The notes below the pieces were generated by a model. It was not told the DNA's origin. It did not search any database and was given only the letters and a program-made list of their open reading frames with translations. A stretch of DNA of 16,194 nt, from contig JAFTCZ010000020.1 in assembly GCA_017454425.1 (NCBI GenBank), positions 1 through 16,194 on the forward strand, written 5' to 3'. Source of the stretch: Clostridia bacterium. Its GTDB lineage: Bacteria; Bacillota_A; Clostridia; Christensenellales; UBA1242. Each line of letters starts with the position of its first letter. Within the stretch, counting starts at the first letter, position 1. A program made the position numbers and the translations under genes. Shown here one piece after another: positions 15,883 to 16,194 of this stretch.

Positions 15883-15911
15883 ATTATAACATACCCCCCA
15901 CAAAAAGTAAA
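15883..15911 (-). promoter_or_regulatory. Promoter of the 161-residue gene
   Basis: On the minus strand TTTACT (15906-15911), a 17-base spacer with a run of six G, and TATAAT (15883-15888) preceded by TGT, an extended -10. Confidence 0.7.
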
Positions 15912-15982
15912 TACTTTTATCCAAAATATTTGGCATATTCTATGTTGACAAAAATAATCATATAATAACACAGGAGGAAATC

Positions 15983-16194
15983 ATGGAAAACAAAACAACT
16001 GTTGCCGAGCACAAAATAATTTGCGAAAATCGCAAAAAACTAATCATCACCGGGGTTGACAAAGTAGATAGCGCCAATCTAAACCAAATTGCACTACTAA
16101 CAATGGGTGCTTGCCTTTATGTTTTGGGCAAAAATTTGCATGTACAAAAGCTTGATGTTGCAAGCGGACATATCGAAATTAATGGCGAAATAGA
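15983..16194 (+). CDS. yabP: YabP/YqfC-family sporulation protein, 5' part
   Basis: The first 70 codons of a gene cut by the window edge. The pattern EHKIICENRKKLIITGVDKV followed by hydrophobic strands, then LHVQKLDVASGHIEINGEI, is that of the YabP/YqfC family: small beta-rich sporulation proteins of about 100 residues, so most of it is present. In Bacillus yabP belongs to the mother-cell (sigma-E) programme and is followed by yabQ and divIC. YqfC is a paralogue and cannot be fully excluded without the downstream genes. AGGAGG lies five bases before the ATG. Upstream, TATAAT at 15961-15966 and TTGACA at 15945-15950 are only 10 bases apart, so they do not form a standard sigma-A promoter. CATATAAT resembles a sigma-E -10 but lacks a well-spaced -35. 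Confidence 0.82.
   Translation, partial: MENKTTVAEHKIICENRKKLIITGVDKVDSANLNQIALLTMGACLYVLGKNLHVQKLDVASGHIEINGEI

Noticed and set aside
15933..15966. Sigma-E promoter for yabP (GCATATT and CATATAAT)
   Set aside because: Both boxes look good but are 19 bases apart, clearly more than the roughly 14-15 expected, so I did not call it.
15852..15971. 40-residue N-terminal extension of the 161-residue protein
   Set aside because: It would run through the promoter (15883-15911) and encodes an odd Cys- and aromatic-rich stretch; the ATG at 15851 has GAGG upstream.

Overview
The window looks like chromosomal DNA from a low-GC, spore-forming Firmicute, probably an uncultured Clostridia lineage. The evidence is an AT-rich composition, AGGAGG-type ribosome binding sites, sigma-A promoters with 17-base spacers, intrinsic terminators after most genes, a groES-groEL operon, and the start of a YabP/YqfC-type sporulation gene at the right edge. 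I see no phage, insertion sequence or CRISPR array. Genes are densely packed, and several stop codons lie inside the terminator of the same gene.

Left part (1-8290, all on the minus strand): a Nudix hydrolase with its own promoter and terminator; valyl-tRNA synthetase (valS) with a consensus promoter and no T-box leader; then an operon read proS -> 711-residue membrane-anchored repeat protein -> short-chain dehydrogenase-like protein. The repeat protein has ten or more tandem units of about 22 residues outside the membrane. The dehydrogenase-like protein has lost the catalytic tyrosine.

Middle (8291-11190): a divergent promoter region holding a perfect 23-bp AT palindrome. It is followed on the plus strand by a 28-codon leader ORF overlapping rlmH (23S rRNA pseudouridine methyltransferase). 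groEL and groES converge on rlmH from the minus strand. The groES promoter carries only a degenerate CIRCE-like inverted repeat.

Right part (11191-16194): a single-pass membrane protein with a SPOR-like domain; a 41-codon gene on the minus strand with a very good promoter and ribosome binding site; tRNA-Leu(CAG); a three-gene membrane operon ending in a LURP-one-related (YxjI-type) protein; a P-loop NTPase distantly like shikimate kinase; an unrecognised 161-residue protein on the minus strand; and the 5' part of yabP.

The strongest unexplained signal is a dispersed 9-mer, TACTATGCA. It has six exact copies and one near copy, all between genes, and several are paired as inverted repeats that form the stems of terminators. 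Other leads are the repeat protein in the proS operon, the two tiny genes, and the uncharacterised membrane operon with the neighbouring NTPase.
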